Source: Streptomyces sp. NBC_01317 (GTDB lineage Bacteria; Actinomycetota; Actinomycetes; Streptomycetales; Streptomycetaceae). From it: a stretch of DNA of 64,000 nucleotides. Location: contig NZ_CP108393.1 of the NCBI RefSeq assembly GCF_035961655.1, forward strand, positions 4,478,501-4,542,500, in the 5' to 3' direction. Every line of letters starts with the position of its first letter. Positions within the stretch are counted from its first letter, which is position 1. The notes beneath the pieces were generated by a model, which saw only the letters and a program-made list of their open reading frames with translations, made no database searches and was not told the DNA's origin. This document shows positions 28,680 to 37,715 of the stretch, piece by piece. A program made the position numbers and the translations under genes.

Positions 28680-28708
28680 GAAAGCCCCGATCGGTGATCG
28701 GGGCTTTC
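28680..28708 (-). terminator. terminator hairpin after the tRNA-Glu/Asp/Phe cluster
   Basis: Arms GAAAGCCCCGATC (28680-28692) and GATCGGGGCTTTC (28696-28708) form a perfect 13-base stem with a three-base loop, just beyond the 3' end of tRNA-Phe on the - strand. Confidence 0.85.
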
Positions 28709-28714
28709 CGGTGG

Positions 28715-28788
28715 TGGCTGGGGCCGGGATCGAACCGGCGACCTATCGCTTTTCAGGCGATCGCTCGTACCAACTGAGCTACCCAGCC
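28715..28788 (-). tRNA. tRNA-Phe (anticodon GAA)
   Basis: The - strand begins GGCTGGGTAGCTCAGTTGGT. The acceptor is GGCTGGG/CCCAGCC with discriminator A, the anticodon arm is ATCGCCTGAAAAGCGAT (GAA), and the T-arm is CCGGTTCGATCCCGG. It is the promoter-distal gene of the Glu-Asp-Phe cluster. Confidence 0.95.
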
Positions 28789-28808
28789 ACGCGGCCTCAC
28801 GGCCGCAG

Positions 28809-28883
28809 CGGTCCTGACGGGATTTGAACCCGCGGCCTCCACCTTGACAGGGTGGCGAGCACTCCAAACTGCTCCACAGGACC
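28809..28883 (-). tRNA. tRNA-Asp (anticodon GTC), copy 2
   Basis: Identical over its full length to the gene at 24448-24522, including discriminator G and the absence of CCA. It lies between tRNA-Glu and tRNA-Phe on the same strand. Confidence 0.96.
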
Positions 28884-28922
28884 AAGCAATGTGCGAGAGC
28901 GAGTCTCGCACACGGTGACACG

Positions 28923-28995
28923 TACCCCCAACGGGATTCGAACCCGTGCTACCGCCGTGAAAGGGCGGCGTCCTGGGCCACTAGACGATGGGGGC
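28923..28995 (-). tRNA. tRNA-Glu (anticodon TTC)
   Basis: The - strand begins GCCCCCATCGTCTAGTGGCC. The acceptor is GCCCCCA/TGGGGGT (first pair G-T), the anticodon loop is CTTTCAC (TTC), the T-arm is CGGGTTCGAATCCCG, and the discriminator is A. It is the first gene of the tRNA cluster. Confidence 0.95.
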
Positions 28996-29076
28996 TAATG
29001 GGCCCGCCTGGGCGCTTCGGCAGCGCGTCGGGGACGTGAGAAGCATATGGGATGGCGGAGATATCGCCAAAACGTA

Positions 29077-30717
29077 TTAGGGGGAGGGAGCGGGGGGCCT
29101 TGAGGGGGTGGCCGGGGAGGTGACCGGGGTGTGGGTGGCGGGGGTCGGCGAGGTGGTGGACGTGGTGCTCGGCGACGGGCCCCCGCCCGGGGTGCCCGCC
29201 TCCTTCGGGAGGTGGCGGCTCACCTCCGCCGTCGTCAGCCCGAGCCCGCCCAGCGTGATCTCGTCCCAGGCCTGGAGCCGCTTCGTCGTCCGGTCCAGGT
29301 AGAGGATCGAGGCCCGTACCTTCTCCGGCTTCTCGTTCTGTACGGCGCGCAGCCCACCGCCGCCCGTCGACCCCTCGATCTTGAGGCGCGTACCCAGCGG
29401 CATGATCTCGGTCTCGCGGTGGTGGACGTGGCCCGCCAGGACCAGCGGGACCAGGCCGTCCGTCTCCCGCGCCGCCACCGGTTCGTGCGCGACCGCGATG
29501 TCCACGGGCGTGCCGGCCTGCTGCTGGTCGCGCAGGGCGGAGGCGAAGCGGATGCCCGCCATGCGTTCGGCCGGGTCGCCCTGCGCCTTCACCGAGCGGT
29601 CGGGGGTGAACTGCGGGTCGCCCATGCCCGCGATACGGACCCCGCCGACGGTCACGGCCCGGCCCTCGTCCAGCACCCGGACGTTCTTCATCCGCCGGAG
29701 GTAGCGCTGGGTGGTCAGGGAGTCGTGGTTCCCGCGGACCCAGACATAGGGGACACCGAGGTCGGCGATCGGGTCGAGGAAGCCGTTCTCGGCGGCGGAA
29801 CCGTGGTCCATCGTGTCGCCGGAGTCGATGACGACGTCGATCCCGTACTGCTCCACGAGCGAGCCGATGATGTGCCAGGCGGCCGGGTTGAGGTGGATGT
29901 CGGAGACGTGCAGGACCCGCAGGGTGGTGGGGTCCGGCGCGTACGCGGGGAGCGTCGCGGTCGCGTCGTACAGCTTGGTCACATTGGTGACCAGCCGCGC
30001 CAGCTCCTTCTGGTAGACGTCGAAGTCGGTGACGATCGAGCGCGCGCTGCCGACGACCTGGGGGGCCGAGGAGAGCAGGCCGGAGAACTTGGGCTCCAGG
30101 ACGGACTTCGGGTTCCAGGTGGCGTACGCGCCCGCGGCGGACGCGGCCAGCAGCGTGAGCGCGAGGCCGCCGGCGGCCAGGGCGCGGCGGGGGCGGCGGT
30201 AGACGGCGAGCCCGAGGGCGGTGGCGCCGGAGACGACGGCGACACCGGACCGTACGGCCAGCTCCGTCGCACCGGCCCCGACGTCGTGGGCGACCTCCTC
30301 CTGGAGGCCCGAGAGGCGCTCGGGGTGGTCGACGAGGGCCTGGGAGCGGACCGGGTCGAGGCGGTCGACGTCGACGTCGAGGCGCAGGGGCGCGTGGTGC
30401 GAGGCGAGTTCCAGGGAGCCGAGGGGCGAGACGTTGATCTTGGTGCCGCCGGTCAGGGACGGCCGGAGGGCCATCTTGGTGTCCATCGGGCCGATGGGCG
30501 TCCTGACGCCGCCGACCGCCAGCAGGCCGAGCCAGGCGCCGAGGAGGACGACGGCGAGGAGGGCGACGGAGCGGGTGAAGGGGTGGGGGGCGGGGAGGAG
30601 GGTGCGGGTGGGGGCGGGGCGGTGGGGTTTGAGGTGGGACGGGAGGAGGCGTGCGAGCCGGCCCCGGATGCCGGTGGGCGTGGCGCGGACGGGGGAACGG
30701 TCTGCATCACGGGCCAT
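29077..30717 (-). CDS. membrane-anchored metallophosphoesterase
   Basis: A roughly 546-residue calcineurin-like phosphoesterase. After a basic N-terminus come a transmembrane helix (SVALLAVVLLGAWLGLLAVG), an extracytoplasmic-looking region of about 100 residues, and a hydrophobic pair (ALAAGGLALTLLAASAAGAY). The catalytic domain follows with VLHVSDIHLNP, VIDSGDTMDHGS, VRGNHDS and LVLAGHVHHRE, which supply the two-metal ligands. The last 40 residues are a Pro/Ser/Thr-rich tail. The substrate is unknown. I prefer the ATG at 30717; an in-frame ATG at 30750 is also possible, and neither has a clear ribosome site. Confidence 0.88.
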   Translation of the reverse strand: MARDADRSPVRATPTGIRGRLARLLPSHLKPHRPAPTRTLLPAPHPFTRSVALLAVVLLGAWLGLLAVGGVRTPIGPMDTKMALRPSLTGGTKINVSPLGSLELASHHAPLRLDVDVDRLDPVRSQALVDHPERLSGLQEEVAHDVGAGATELAVRSGVAVVSGATALGLAVYRRPRRALAAGGLALTLLAASAAGAYATWNPKSVLEPKFSGLLSSAPQVVGSARSIVTDFDVYQKELARLVTNVTKLYDATATLPAYAPDPTTLRVLHVSDIHLNPAAWHIIGSLVEQYGIDVVIDSGDTMDHGSAAENGFLDPIADLGVPYVWVRGNHDSLTTQRYLRRMKNVRVLDEGRAVTVGGVRIAGMGDPQFTPDRSVKAQGDPAERMAGIRFASALRDQQQAGTPVDIAVAHEPVAARETDGLVPLVLAGHVHHRETEIMPLGTRLKIEGSTGGGGLRAVQNEKPEKVRASILYLDRTTKRLQAWDEITLGGLGLTTAEVSRHLPKEAGTPGGGPSPSTTSTTSPTPATHTPVTSPATPSRPPAPSP

Positions 30718-30780
30718 TGGGCGCGTATGCCCAAGGCGGGGTCGCGCCATGCGCGGCGGGTGGGGCCCGTGGTGCCGCTA

Positions 30781-30827
30781 GGGCGTGTCGCCGGACACGC
30801 CCCAGGGCCTGTCGCCGGACAGGCCCT
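30781..30827 (-). terminator. two tandem hairpins with identical GCCG loops
   Basis: The first hairpin is GGGCGTGTC (30781-30789), GCCG loop, GACACGCCC (30794-30802). The second is AGGGCCTGTC (30804-30813), GCCG loop, GACAGGCCCT (30818-30827). They end inside the last codon of the metallopeptidase gene and probably stop its transcript before the phosphoesterase gene. The GGGCGTGTC word recurs in the palindromic element at 44576-44757. Confidence 0.7.
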
Positions 30828-31176
30828 ATCCCCAGCCGAGCTCGTGGAGGCGTTCGTCGTCGATGCCGAAGTGGTGGGCGATCTCGTGGACCACGGTCAC
30901 GGCCACCTCGTGGACCACCTCCTCCGTCGTCTCGCAGTAGCGGAGGGTCGGGCCCATGTAGATGGAGATGCGGTCGGGCAGGACCCCCGCGTACCACTCG
31001 CCGCGGTCGGTCAGGGGGGTGCCCTCGTAGAGGCCGAGGAGTTCGGGGTCGTCGGCGGCGGGTTCGTCCTCGACGAACACGGCCACGTTGTCCATGACCC
31101 GGGTCAGTTCCGGCGGGATCTGGTCCAGGGCCTGGCTCACCAGTTCTTCGAACGCGTCGCGCGTCATCTCCAGCAC
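30826..31176 (-). CDS. zincin-type metallopeptidase family protein
   Basis: A 116-residue protein with the zinc motif HEIAHHFGIDD (HExxH plus a following acidic residue) near residue 95. It is preceded by the family-specific IPPELTRVMDNVAVFVEDEP and GLYEGTPLTDRGEWYAGVLP. It belongs to the short metallopeptidase family widespread in Actinobacteria (zincin-like, DUF1025 type), whose substrate is unknown. I place the start at the GTG at 31176, giving the VLEMTRDAFEELV N-terminus seen in relatives; the next ATG three codons on is the alternative. Confidence 0.85.
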   Translation of the reverse strand: MLEMTRDAFEELVSQALDQIPPELTRVMDNVAVFVEDEPAADDPELLGLYEGTPLTDRGEWYAGVLPDRISIYMGPTLRYCETTEEVVHEVAVTVVHEIAHHFGIDDERLHELGWG

Positions 31177-31292
31177 CCGGCCATTGTCCGTGAAGATCGC
31201 GTGTCGTGGGGGGCCGGGACGAGCGGGATGAGGGCGAGCACAATGAGCTTCATGGCTGTACGTCCCCTGACCTCGCCCGCCGCGGGGCCCGT

Positions 31293-31906
<614 letters not shown>

Positions 31907-31910
<4 letters not shown>

Positions 31911-32275
31911 ACTGGCTGCTGGTGATCGTGGGCGCCATGGTCGGCGCGCCCCTGCGGTATCTGACGGACCGTACGGTCCAGGGGCGGTGGACCGGCCGTG
32001 AGGACTTCCCCTGGGGCACGTTCACCGTGAACGTCGGCGGGAGCCTGGTCCTCGGCTTCGTGTCCGGCGCGGCGGTCTCGTCCGGGACGTTCGCGCTGAT
32101 CGGTACGGGCTTCTGCGGCGCGCTGACGACGTACTCGACCTTCTCGTACGAGACGCTGCGGCTGATCGAACTCGGCCGGGGGTTCCTGGCGGCGGTGAAC
32201 GTGGCCCTGTCGGTCCTGGCCGGACTCGGCGCGGTGCTCCTCGGGGTCGAGCTGGCGCGGAGCTGGGTGGGATAG
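31907..32275 (+). CDS. crcB: fluoride ion channel subunit CrcB/Fluc, short form
   Basis: A 122-residue protein with four helices: [40 protein letters not shown] (G-T-F-x-V-N), [20 protein letters not shown] (the T-T-x-S-T-F/Y motif) and [20 protein letters not shown]. It is the second of a coupled crcB pair, the common arrangement in Gram-positive bacteria. I find no fluoride riboswitch upstream of the pair. Confidence 0.94.
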
Positions 32276-32432
32276 GCGCGCCGGCGGCAAGCCGGGTGGG
32301 GCACGGGCGCGCCGGTCGCGCCCTCACGGCCGTGTCCCTCGCGGCGCAAAGGGAGTTGGACGGGAAAAGCAGTGAACCCTTCCCTCCCCCCGTCGGCGGA
32401 GGGCTCCGTCCCGTGTCCCGGAGGTGCCTCTC

Positions 32433-33014
32433 GTGCGCCAGTTGTCCGCCCCAGGCCGTCTTGTCGTCGGCCTCGTCACCTCCCTGGCGGTCGCGTCCTC
32501 CACGGGATGCATGAGCGTCGGCGACGACGCGGGGAAACCGGCCCCTTCGCGCTCGGCGGGGCGGCACGGCGCCGCGGTGGCGCCGGACGGTGGTACGGGC
32601 GAGGCGCCCGGCGGCTCCGGCGGAGAACCGGGGCGTACGGAACACGGCGGCGGCGACCGCGTCCACGCGGACCGGGAGGGCACGGCCAAGGAGGTCCCCC
32701 CGACGCCCAGTTCCTCGCACCGGGCGGCTTCTCCCGCGCCGTCGAAGGGCGTACCGCCGCAGCCGGGGAAGCCGACCCCGCCGCCGTGGAACGAGCCGCT
32801 GCCGACCAAGGAGCCGACCCGCCCGGCCCCGCCGCCGTCCGACCCGCCCCCGCCGCCCCCGAGTCCCGAGCCCCAGCCGGAGCCCGATCCGGAACCGACC
32901 GTACTGCCGTCCGCGTCCCCCGCGGCCAACCTGCGGACGAGCGAGATGTTTCCCGGCGACGGGACCGGAATGCGGAAGGTGCCGACGGCGTCTCCGCAGG
33001 TGGGGCCGGTGTGA
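32433..33014 (+). CDS. proline-rich secreted lipoprotein of unknown function
   Basis: A 193-residue protein. The signal peptide RLVVGLVTSLAVASSTGC ends in a lipobox-like STGC. The rest is low in hydrophobics and very rich in Pro, Gly, Ser and Glu, with a long Pro/Glu/Pro-type stretch (PPPPSPEPQPEPDPEP) suited to spanning the cell wall. No folded domain is recognisable; the only conserved-looking part is the C-terminus SEMFPGDGTGMRKVPTASP. I choose the GTG at 32433 because GGAGG lies 8 bases before it; a GTG nine bases earlier is on that site. Confidence 0.6.
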   Translation: MRQLSAPGRLVVGLVTSLAVASSTGCMSVGDDAGKPAPSRSAGRHGAAVAPDGGTGEAPGGSGGEPGRTEHGGGDRVHADREGTAKEVPPTPSSSHRAASPAPSKGVPPQPGKPTPPPWNEPLPTKEPTRPAPPPSDPPPPPPSPEPQPEPDPEPTVLPSASPAANLRTSEMFPGDGTGMRKVPTASPQVGPV

Positions 33015-33048
33015 CGCGGGCAGCAGACCAGCTGGCTGGCCTGCTGGT

Positions 33049-33078
33049 TTGCCTAAGTGGGGGGAGGGTGCGTATGGT
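33049..33078 (+). promoter_or_regulatory. candidate promoter of the DEAD-box helicase gene
   Basis: TTGCCT (33049-33054) and TATGGT (33073-33078) are separated by 18 bases, a near-consensus housekeeping pair. Transcription would start near 33085, giving a leader of about 145 bases before the ATG at 33231. Long leaders are common for cold-inducible helicase genes. Confidence 0.45.
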
Positions 33079-33230
33079 AATAGATCGTTTGACCATTGCC
33101 TGGCGCCGACACAGAAGAGCGCCGCGTGGCGCGTACTCTCCCTTGCCGTGGCTGACCGCATTGAGGCGGTCGATTTGCGAATCACGGAGTTTGGGCGCGT
33201 GCCGAGACTCCGGAAGGTTTCGCATTTCGC

Positions 33231-35639
33231 ATGTCCATTTCCAGTACTGACCACACCGTCATGCCCGAGAACGAGTCCAACGAGACCGTCGCGGGAAGCA
33301 CCACCGAGGTCTCCGCCGAGATCAGCGAGATCACCGCGATCGTGGAGATCGCCGAGGACGCGGAGACGGTGGTGGCCGAAGAGGCAGCCGACTCCACAGA
33401 GACGACGGAGACCGCCGAGGCGCCCCGTACCGCCGAGGCCTCGGACACCACCGACCTCGACGAACTCTCCGACGACGCTCTCGATCTCCCCGAGATCCCC
33501 GCCGGCCCGCCCGGCGTCACCTTCGGCGACCTCGGTCTCCCCGAGGGCATCGTCCGCAAACTCGGACAGAACGGTGTCACCGCGCCCTTCCCGATCCAGG
33601 AAGCGACCATTCCGGACGCCCTGGCCGGCAAGGACATCCTGGGCCGCGGCCGTACCGGCTCCGGCAAGACCCTCTCCTTCGGCCTGCCGCTGCTGGCCAC
33701 GCTGGCCGGCGGCCACACCGAGAAGCGCAAGCCGCGCGGCATCATCCTCACCCCGACCCGTGAGCTCGCGATGCAGGTCGCGGACGCGCTCCAGCCGTAC
33801 GGCGACGTGCTCGGCCTGAAGATGAAGGTCGTCTGCGGCGGTACGTCCATGCAGAACCAGATCTACGCGCTGGAGCGCGGTGTCGACGTCCTCGTCGCCA
33901 CCCCGGGCCGGCTGCGCGACATCATCAACCGTGGCGCGTGCTCGCTGGACGAGGTCCAGATCGCGATCCTCGACGAGGCCGACCAGATGTCGGACCTGGG
34001 CTTCCTGCCCGAGGTCACCGAGCTGCTCGACCTGGTGCCGAGCGGCGGCCAGCGGATGCTCTTCTCCGCCACCATGGAGAACGAGATCAGCACGCTGGTC
34101 AAGCGCTACCTGACCAACCCGGTCCACCACGAGGTGGACAGCGCCCAGGGCAACGTCACGACCATGACCCACCACGTGCTCGTGGTGAAGCCGAAGGACA
34201 AGGCGCCGGTCACGGCCGCGATCGCCGCCCGCAAGGGCCGCACGATCATCTTCGTACGGACGCAGCTCGGCGCCGACCGTATCGCCGAGCAGCTCAGTGA
34301 CTCCGGTGTGAAGGCCGACGCGCTGCACGGCGGGATGACCCAGGGCGCCCGTACGCGCGTGCTCGAGGACTTCAAGAAGGGGTACGTCAACGCGCTCGTC
34401 GCGACCGACGTGGCCGCGCGCGGCATCCACGTGGACGGCATCGACCTGGTGCTGAACGTGGACCCGGCCGGGGACCACAAGGACTACCTCCACCGCTCGG
34501 GCCGTACGGCGCGCGCCGGCAAGTCCGGTGTTGTCGTCTCGCTGGCGCTGCCGCACCAGCGGCGCCAGATCTTCCGGATGATGGAGGACGCGGGCGTCGA
34601 CGCCTCGCGCCACATCGTCGCGGGAGCCGGCGTGTTCGAGCCGGAGGTCGCCGAGATCACCGGCGCGCGTTCGCTCACCGAGGTCCAGGCGGACTCCGCG
34701 AACAACGCGGCCAAGCAGGCCGAGCGCGAGGCCGTCGACCTGACCAAGCAGCTGGAGCGCGTCCAGCGCCGTGCCGTCGAACTCCGCGAGGAGGCCGACC
34801 GCCTGGTCGCCCGCGCGGCGCGCGAGCGGGGCGACGACCCGGAGGCGGCGGTGGCCGAGGTGGCCGCCGAGGCCGAGCGCGCGGTGGCGGAGGCCGCCGC
34901 GGCGGCCGCGGCCGTACCGGCGCAGCGCGAGGAGCGCAGGGAGAGCCGCGACGACCGGGGCAACTTCGGCCGTCGTGACGACCGGGGCGACCGTGGCGGC
35001 GACCGCCGGGACGACCGCGGCGAGCGCAGCGGCCGGGGCGGCGCGCGGGGTTACACGCCGCGTGACGGTGGCGGCAGGGAGGGCGGCTTCAACCGCGACC
35101 GTACGAACAGCGACCGCCCGAGCGGTGGCTTCCAGCGCCGGGACGACCGCCCGGCGGGCGGTGGCTTCAACCGCGACCGTACGAACGACCGTCCGAGCGG
35201 TGACCGTGGCGGTTTCCAGCGCCGCGATGACCGCCCGGCGGGTGGCGGCTTCAACCGCGACCGTACGAACAGCGACCGCCCGAGCGGCGGCTTCCAGCGC
35301 CGGGACGACCGTCCCACGGGCGGCGGCTTCAACCGCGACCGTACAAATGACCGTACAAATGACCGTACGAACGACCGCCCCGGCGGCGACCGTCCGAGCG
35401 CGGACCGCCGCGACGACCGTGGCGGCCGCCCCTTCGAGCGCCGCGAGCACCGCCCGGCGGGTGACCGCCCGGTCAACCGCGACCGCCGCGACGACCGCCC
35501 GACGACCGGCTTCCGCGCCGCCGCGTCCCACGACCGCCCGACGGGCCGCCGTGACGACCACCGGGGCGGCACGACGGGCACCGGCACCGGCTCCTTCGGC
35601 CGCCGCGACGACAAGCCCCGCTGGAAGCGCGGCAACTGA
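33231..35639 (+). CDS. DEAD-box RNA helicase with long repetitive Arg/Asp/Gly tail
   Basis: An 802-residue helicase. An acidic, Thr/Glu-rich leader of about 90 residues precedes the core. The Q-motif is TAPFPIQEATIPDALAGKDI, Walker A is RTGSGKT at 141-147, motif Ia is TPTREL, DEAD lies near residue 247 (ILDEADQMSDLGF), motif III is LFSATM, and the C-terminal RecA domain shows VATDVAARGIHV and HRSGRTARAGKSG. From about residue 485 comes a charged helical stretch, and from about 570 to the end a disordered tail built of FNRDRTN-DRPSGG-FQRRDDRPAGG units. Such RGG-like tails bind RNA and favour condensates (CsdA/RhlE relatives). Likely role: cold-shock or mRNA/ribosome remodelling. Confidence 0.95.
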   Translation: MSISSTDHTVMPENESNETVAGSTTEVSAEISEITAIVEIAEDAETVVAEEAADSTETTETAEAPRTAEASDTTDLDELSDDALDLPEIPAGPPGVTFGDLGLPEGIVRKLGQNGVTAPFPIQEATIPDALAGKDILGRGRTGSGKTLSFGLPLLATLAGGHTEKRKPRGIILTPTRELAMQVADALQPYGDVLGLKMKVVCGGTSMQNQIYALERGVDVLVATPGRLRDIINRGACSLDEVQIAILDEADQMSDLGFLPEVTELLDLVPSGGQRMLFSATMENEISTLVKRYLTNPVHHEVDSAQGNVTTMTHHVLVVKPKDKAPVTAAIAARKGRTIIFVRTQLGADRIAEQLSDSGVKADALHGGMTQGARTRVLEDFKKGYVNALVATDVAARGIHVDGIDLVLNVDPAGDHKDYLHRSGRTARAGKSGVVVSLALPHQRRQIFRMMEDAGVDASRHIVAGAGVFEPEVAEITGARSLTEVQADSANNAAKQAEREAVDLTKQLERVQRRAVELREEADRLVARAARERGDDPEAAVAEVAAEAERAVAEAAAAAAAVPAQREERRESRDDRGNFGRRDDRGDRGGDRRDDRGERSGRGGARGYTPRDGGGREGGFNRDRTNSDRPSGGFQRRDDRPAGGGFNRDRTNDRPSGDRGGFQRRDDRPAGGGFNRDRTNSDRPSGGFQRRDDRPTGGGFNRDRTNDRTNDRTNDRPGGDRPSADRRDDRGGRPFERREHRPAGDRPVNRDRRDDRPTTGFRAAASHDRPTGRRDDHRGGTTGTGTGSFGRRDDKPRWKRGN

Positions 35640-35798
35640 CCCGCGGCACCCCGCCTGAGTGAGCAGGGCCGGCCGGACACCCCCAGGGGCGCCCGCCCGG
35701 CCCTGCCCCACACCCCCACGAGGACGCGACGCCCCCCACACCCGATACCCGATCGGCTCCCACCGCCGGGCGGGCTATGCTCGTGGGTGTCGCGCCGA

Positions 35799-35874
35799 GG
35801 GCCGTTAGCTCAATTGGCAGAGCAGCGGACTTTTAATCCGTTGGTTGTGGGTTCAAGTCCCACACGGCCTACCA
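35799..35874 (+). tRNA. tRNA-Lys (anticodon TTT), copy 1
   Basis: Starts GGGCCGTTAGCTCAATTGGC; the anticodon loop is CTTTTAA (TTT), the T-arm is GTGGGTTCAAGTCCCAC, the discriminator is A, and CCA is encoded (35872-35874). The first acceptor pair is G-T (…ACGGCCT). A GCTATGCTC word, a plausible -10 box, lies about 20 bases upstream and also precedes copy 2. It differs from 38768-38843 at two positions. Confidence 0.96.
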
Positions 35875-35956
35875 CCCGGCCCCAGGTCCGCTCCACAGGA
35901 CCTGGGGCTGACCGCTGTCCCGGGACGGCCCGGGCTCTTGTAGCCGTCGACAGTCG

Positions 35957-36132
35957 TCAACTGCCGCAGACGTTGCAGGCGAACATGTGCTGCGAGACGC
36001 AGTCGCCTTGGTCGTCGTGGACATAGACCGTCGTTCCGGGGCAACCGTTGTTACCGCACGGCGTGACGGTGCGGTCATGTCCTTCCACAGGAGTAGCGAG
36101 CAGTCAGGGCAACTCGGGGGTGTCTTCACCAC
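35957..36132 (-). pseudogene. frameshifted small zinc-ribbon protein gene
   Basis: On the - strand a GTG-GTG start at 36132, with GGAG about 8 bases upstream, begins VVKTPPSCPDCSLLL. A single-base shift then continues in another frame with VEGHDRTVTPCGNNGC, then PGTTVYVHDDQGDCVSQHMF and ACNVCGS, stop at 35957. Joined, this would be a protein of about 58 residues with three CxxC-type pairs (CPDC, CGNNGC, CNVC), a plausible two-ribbon metal-binding protein. Neither frame alone makes a sensible whole. It could be a true pseudogene, a sequencing error, or a gene starting at the internal GTG (near 36085, no ribosome site). It sits just downstream of tRNA-Lys copy 1. Confidence 0.5.
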
Positions 36133-36402
36133 GTCGCGGTCTCCGTTCGTCTTCCTCGGCGTGGCGTCCCGCGGGTGGCGCATCTAGCCGGCAAGGCCGC
36201 AGTCACTCGGACGGATGACCGTGGCCGGGGGCAGAGCGAGCGCCATGGCCGAGAGTCGGCCGTCGGCGCCGGATGGTCTGGTTGCGGCAGCCGGGATCCC
36301 GGAGTGTGATGCGTGGCCCGTTCTACAACTACGCTCAGGGCTTCGAGGATGTCTGTGCCGGTGCACGGCCCTGGACGCCCGGCCGGGAGGGGATCGCCGT
36401 AC

Positions 36403-36870
36403 ATGGGCAGGATTGAGTACTACAACGACCCGCAGGCCCCGAAGGCGAACACGCTCATCCCCGCCAGCAACCTGCTCGTCGTCGATGACAGCGGTGCTCT
36501 CCTGCTCCAGCGCCGTCGTGACACGGGCCAGTGGGCACTGCCCGGCGGGGCGCAGGACATAGGTGAGACCGCGGGGCAGTGCGCGGTGCGCGAGTGCCTG
36601 GAGGAGACCGGCATCATCGCCGAGATCACGGGCTTCCTGGGCGTCTACACCAACCCGCACCACATCGTCGCCTACAGCGACGGCGAGATCCGCCAGCAGT
36701 ACGAGAACACCTATATCGGCCGGCCGGTCGGAGGCGAGCCCACCATCAACGACGAGGCCGACGGCGTCCGCTTCGTCCGGCCCGCGGACCTCGACCAGTA
36801 CGACATCCACCCCAGCATGCGACAGCAGATCGGCGACTACCTTGCCGGCACCTACCCCTATCTGGGCTGA
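36403..36870 (+). CDS. NUDIX hydrolase
   Basis: A 155-residue NUDIX protein that hydrolyses a nucleoside diphosphate linked to another moiety. The Nudix box is intact: G-AQDIG-E-TAGQCAV-RE-CL-EE-TG-I, with the catalytic REx2EE in RECLEETG. It is preceded by the family strand NLLVVDDSGALLLQRRRDTG and QWALPGGAQ. I use the ATG at 36403 (MGRIEYYNDPQAP) after GGGAGGGG at about 10 bases. The substrate cannot be told from sequence; the family includes ADP-ribose, coenzyme A and damaged-nucleotide hydrolases. It converges on two ATP-grasp genes, ending 31 bases from them. Confidence 0.93.
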   Translation: MGRIEYYNDPQAPKANTLIPASNLLVVDDSGALLLQRRRDTGQWALPGGAQDIGETAGQCAVRECLEETGIIAEITGFLGVYTNPHHIVAYSDGEIRQQYENTYIGRPVGGEPTINDEADGVRFVRPADLDQYDIHPSMRQQIGDYLAGTYPYLG

Positions 36871-36901
36871 CCCGCCCCGGTAGGTCGTCGGTTCATGGCG
36901 G

Positions 36902-37705
36902 TCAGCCTTCCGCCGCGCGGAGTGTCAGGGTCGCGAGGGCTTCTGGGGCGCCTGGTTGGTTTCTTATGCCGGGGAACGCGTTGATGTCGACGATCAGGGG
37001 GGCGCCTGTGGGGGTGGTGATGATGTCCACTCCGTATACGTCCAGGGCGAAGACCTTGCCGACTGTACGGACCAGGGTGAGCCAGGTCTGGGGGAGGTCG
37101 GTGGGGGTGAGCGGGGGTGGGGGTGGGGGCGTGGGGGTGGTGGCGAGTTCTGAGCGGCGGTGGGTGGCGAAGACCTTGTCGGCTATCACCCAGAGTTTGT
37201 GGTCCCAGCCGCTGTTCGGGGTGAACTCCTGGATCACTACTGGTTCTTCCGGCCACTGGGCCGCCAGGGCGCGTAGCTGTGCGGGGATGTCGGCCCGGGC
37301 TACCAGGTCCTCTCGGCGGCTGTGGCGGCTCTTCACCACCAAGGGGTGGGGGAGGGGGAGCGTCGGCAGGGATGTCAGGTCGGTCAGGGTGCCCGGGGTG
37401 TGGGTTCGGGCGAAGGGGAGGCCTGCCCGTAGGGCCAGGTCCGCCATCGCCTTGCGGTCCTGGCACAGTTCCGTCGCCGCCGCCGGGTTGAGCACCCTCG
37501 CGCCGCGCTCCTCGAACGAGCGGGCCAGGGCCAGTGCCTGGGGTGTTCTGGACTTCAGTAGGTAGACGTCCGCCAGGGGGGCCGCGGTGGGGTGCGGGGG
37601 GTGGGTGGGGTTTACGTGTGTCACCTCGTGGGTCGGTTTCAGGAGTTTTTCTGTCGCTGCCAGGAGTGGGTGGTCCGGGTTCGGGGTCAGGAAGCAGATC
37701 TTCAT
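36902..37705 (-). CDS. ATP-grasp ligase-like protein (RimK/ITPK-like), downstream member of a pair
   Basis: A 267-residue ATP-grasp protein. The N-terminal domain starts MKICFLTPNPDHPLL. The ATP-grasp part has LPHPLVVKSRHSRREDLVAR near residue 123, EEPVVIQEFTPNSGWDHKLW near 150, and the metal-binding end VYGVDIITTPTGAPLIVDIN followed by AFPGIRNQPGAPEA. The D-x-N-x-FP motif resembles inositol polyphosphate kinase ITPK1 and RimK-type ligases. A Pro run (TPTPPPPPPLTPTD) interrupts the fold around residue 190. It follows its paralogue by 10 bases in one operon. The substrate is unknown; relatives attach amino acids to peptides or act as phosphotransferases. Confidence 0.85.
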   Translation of the reverse strand: MKICFLTPNPDHPLLAATEKLLKPTHEVTHVNPTHPPHPTAAPLADVYLLKSRTPQALALARSFEERGARVLNPAAATELCQDRKAMADLALRAGLPFARTHTPGTLTDLTSLPTLPLPHPLVVKSRHSRREDLVARADIPAQLRALAAQWPEEPVVIQEFTPNSGWDHKLWVIADKVFATHRRSELATTPTPPPPPPLTPTDLPQTWLTLVRTVGKVFALDVYGVDIITTPTGAPLIVDINAFPGIRNQPGAPEALATLTLRAAEG

Positions 37706-37715
37706 CGGCGGTTGC

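Noticed and set aside
32022..35741. 1239-residue antisense frame over crcB, the lipoprotein gene and the DEAD-box helicase
   Set aside because: It spans three convincing genes and their gaps, is Ala/Val/Arg-rich and repetitive, and reflects the helicase repeats read backwards.
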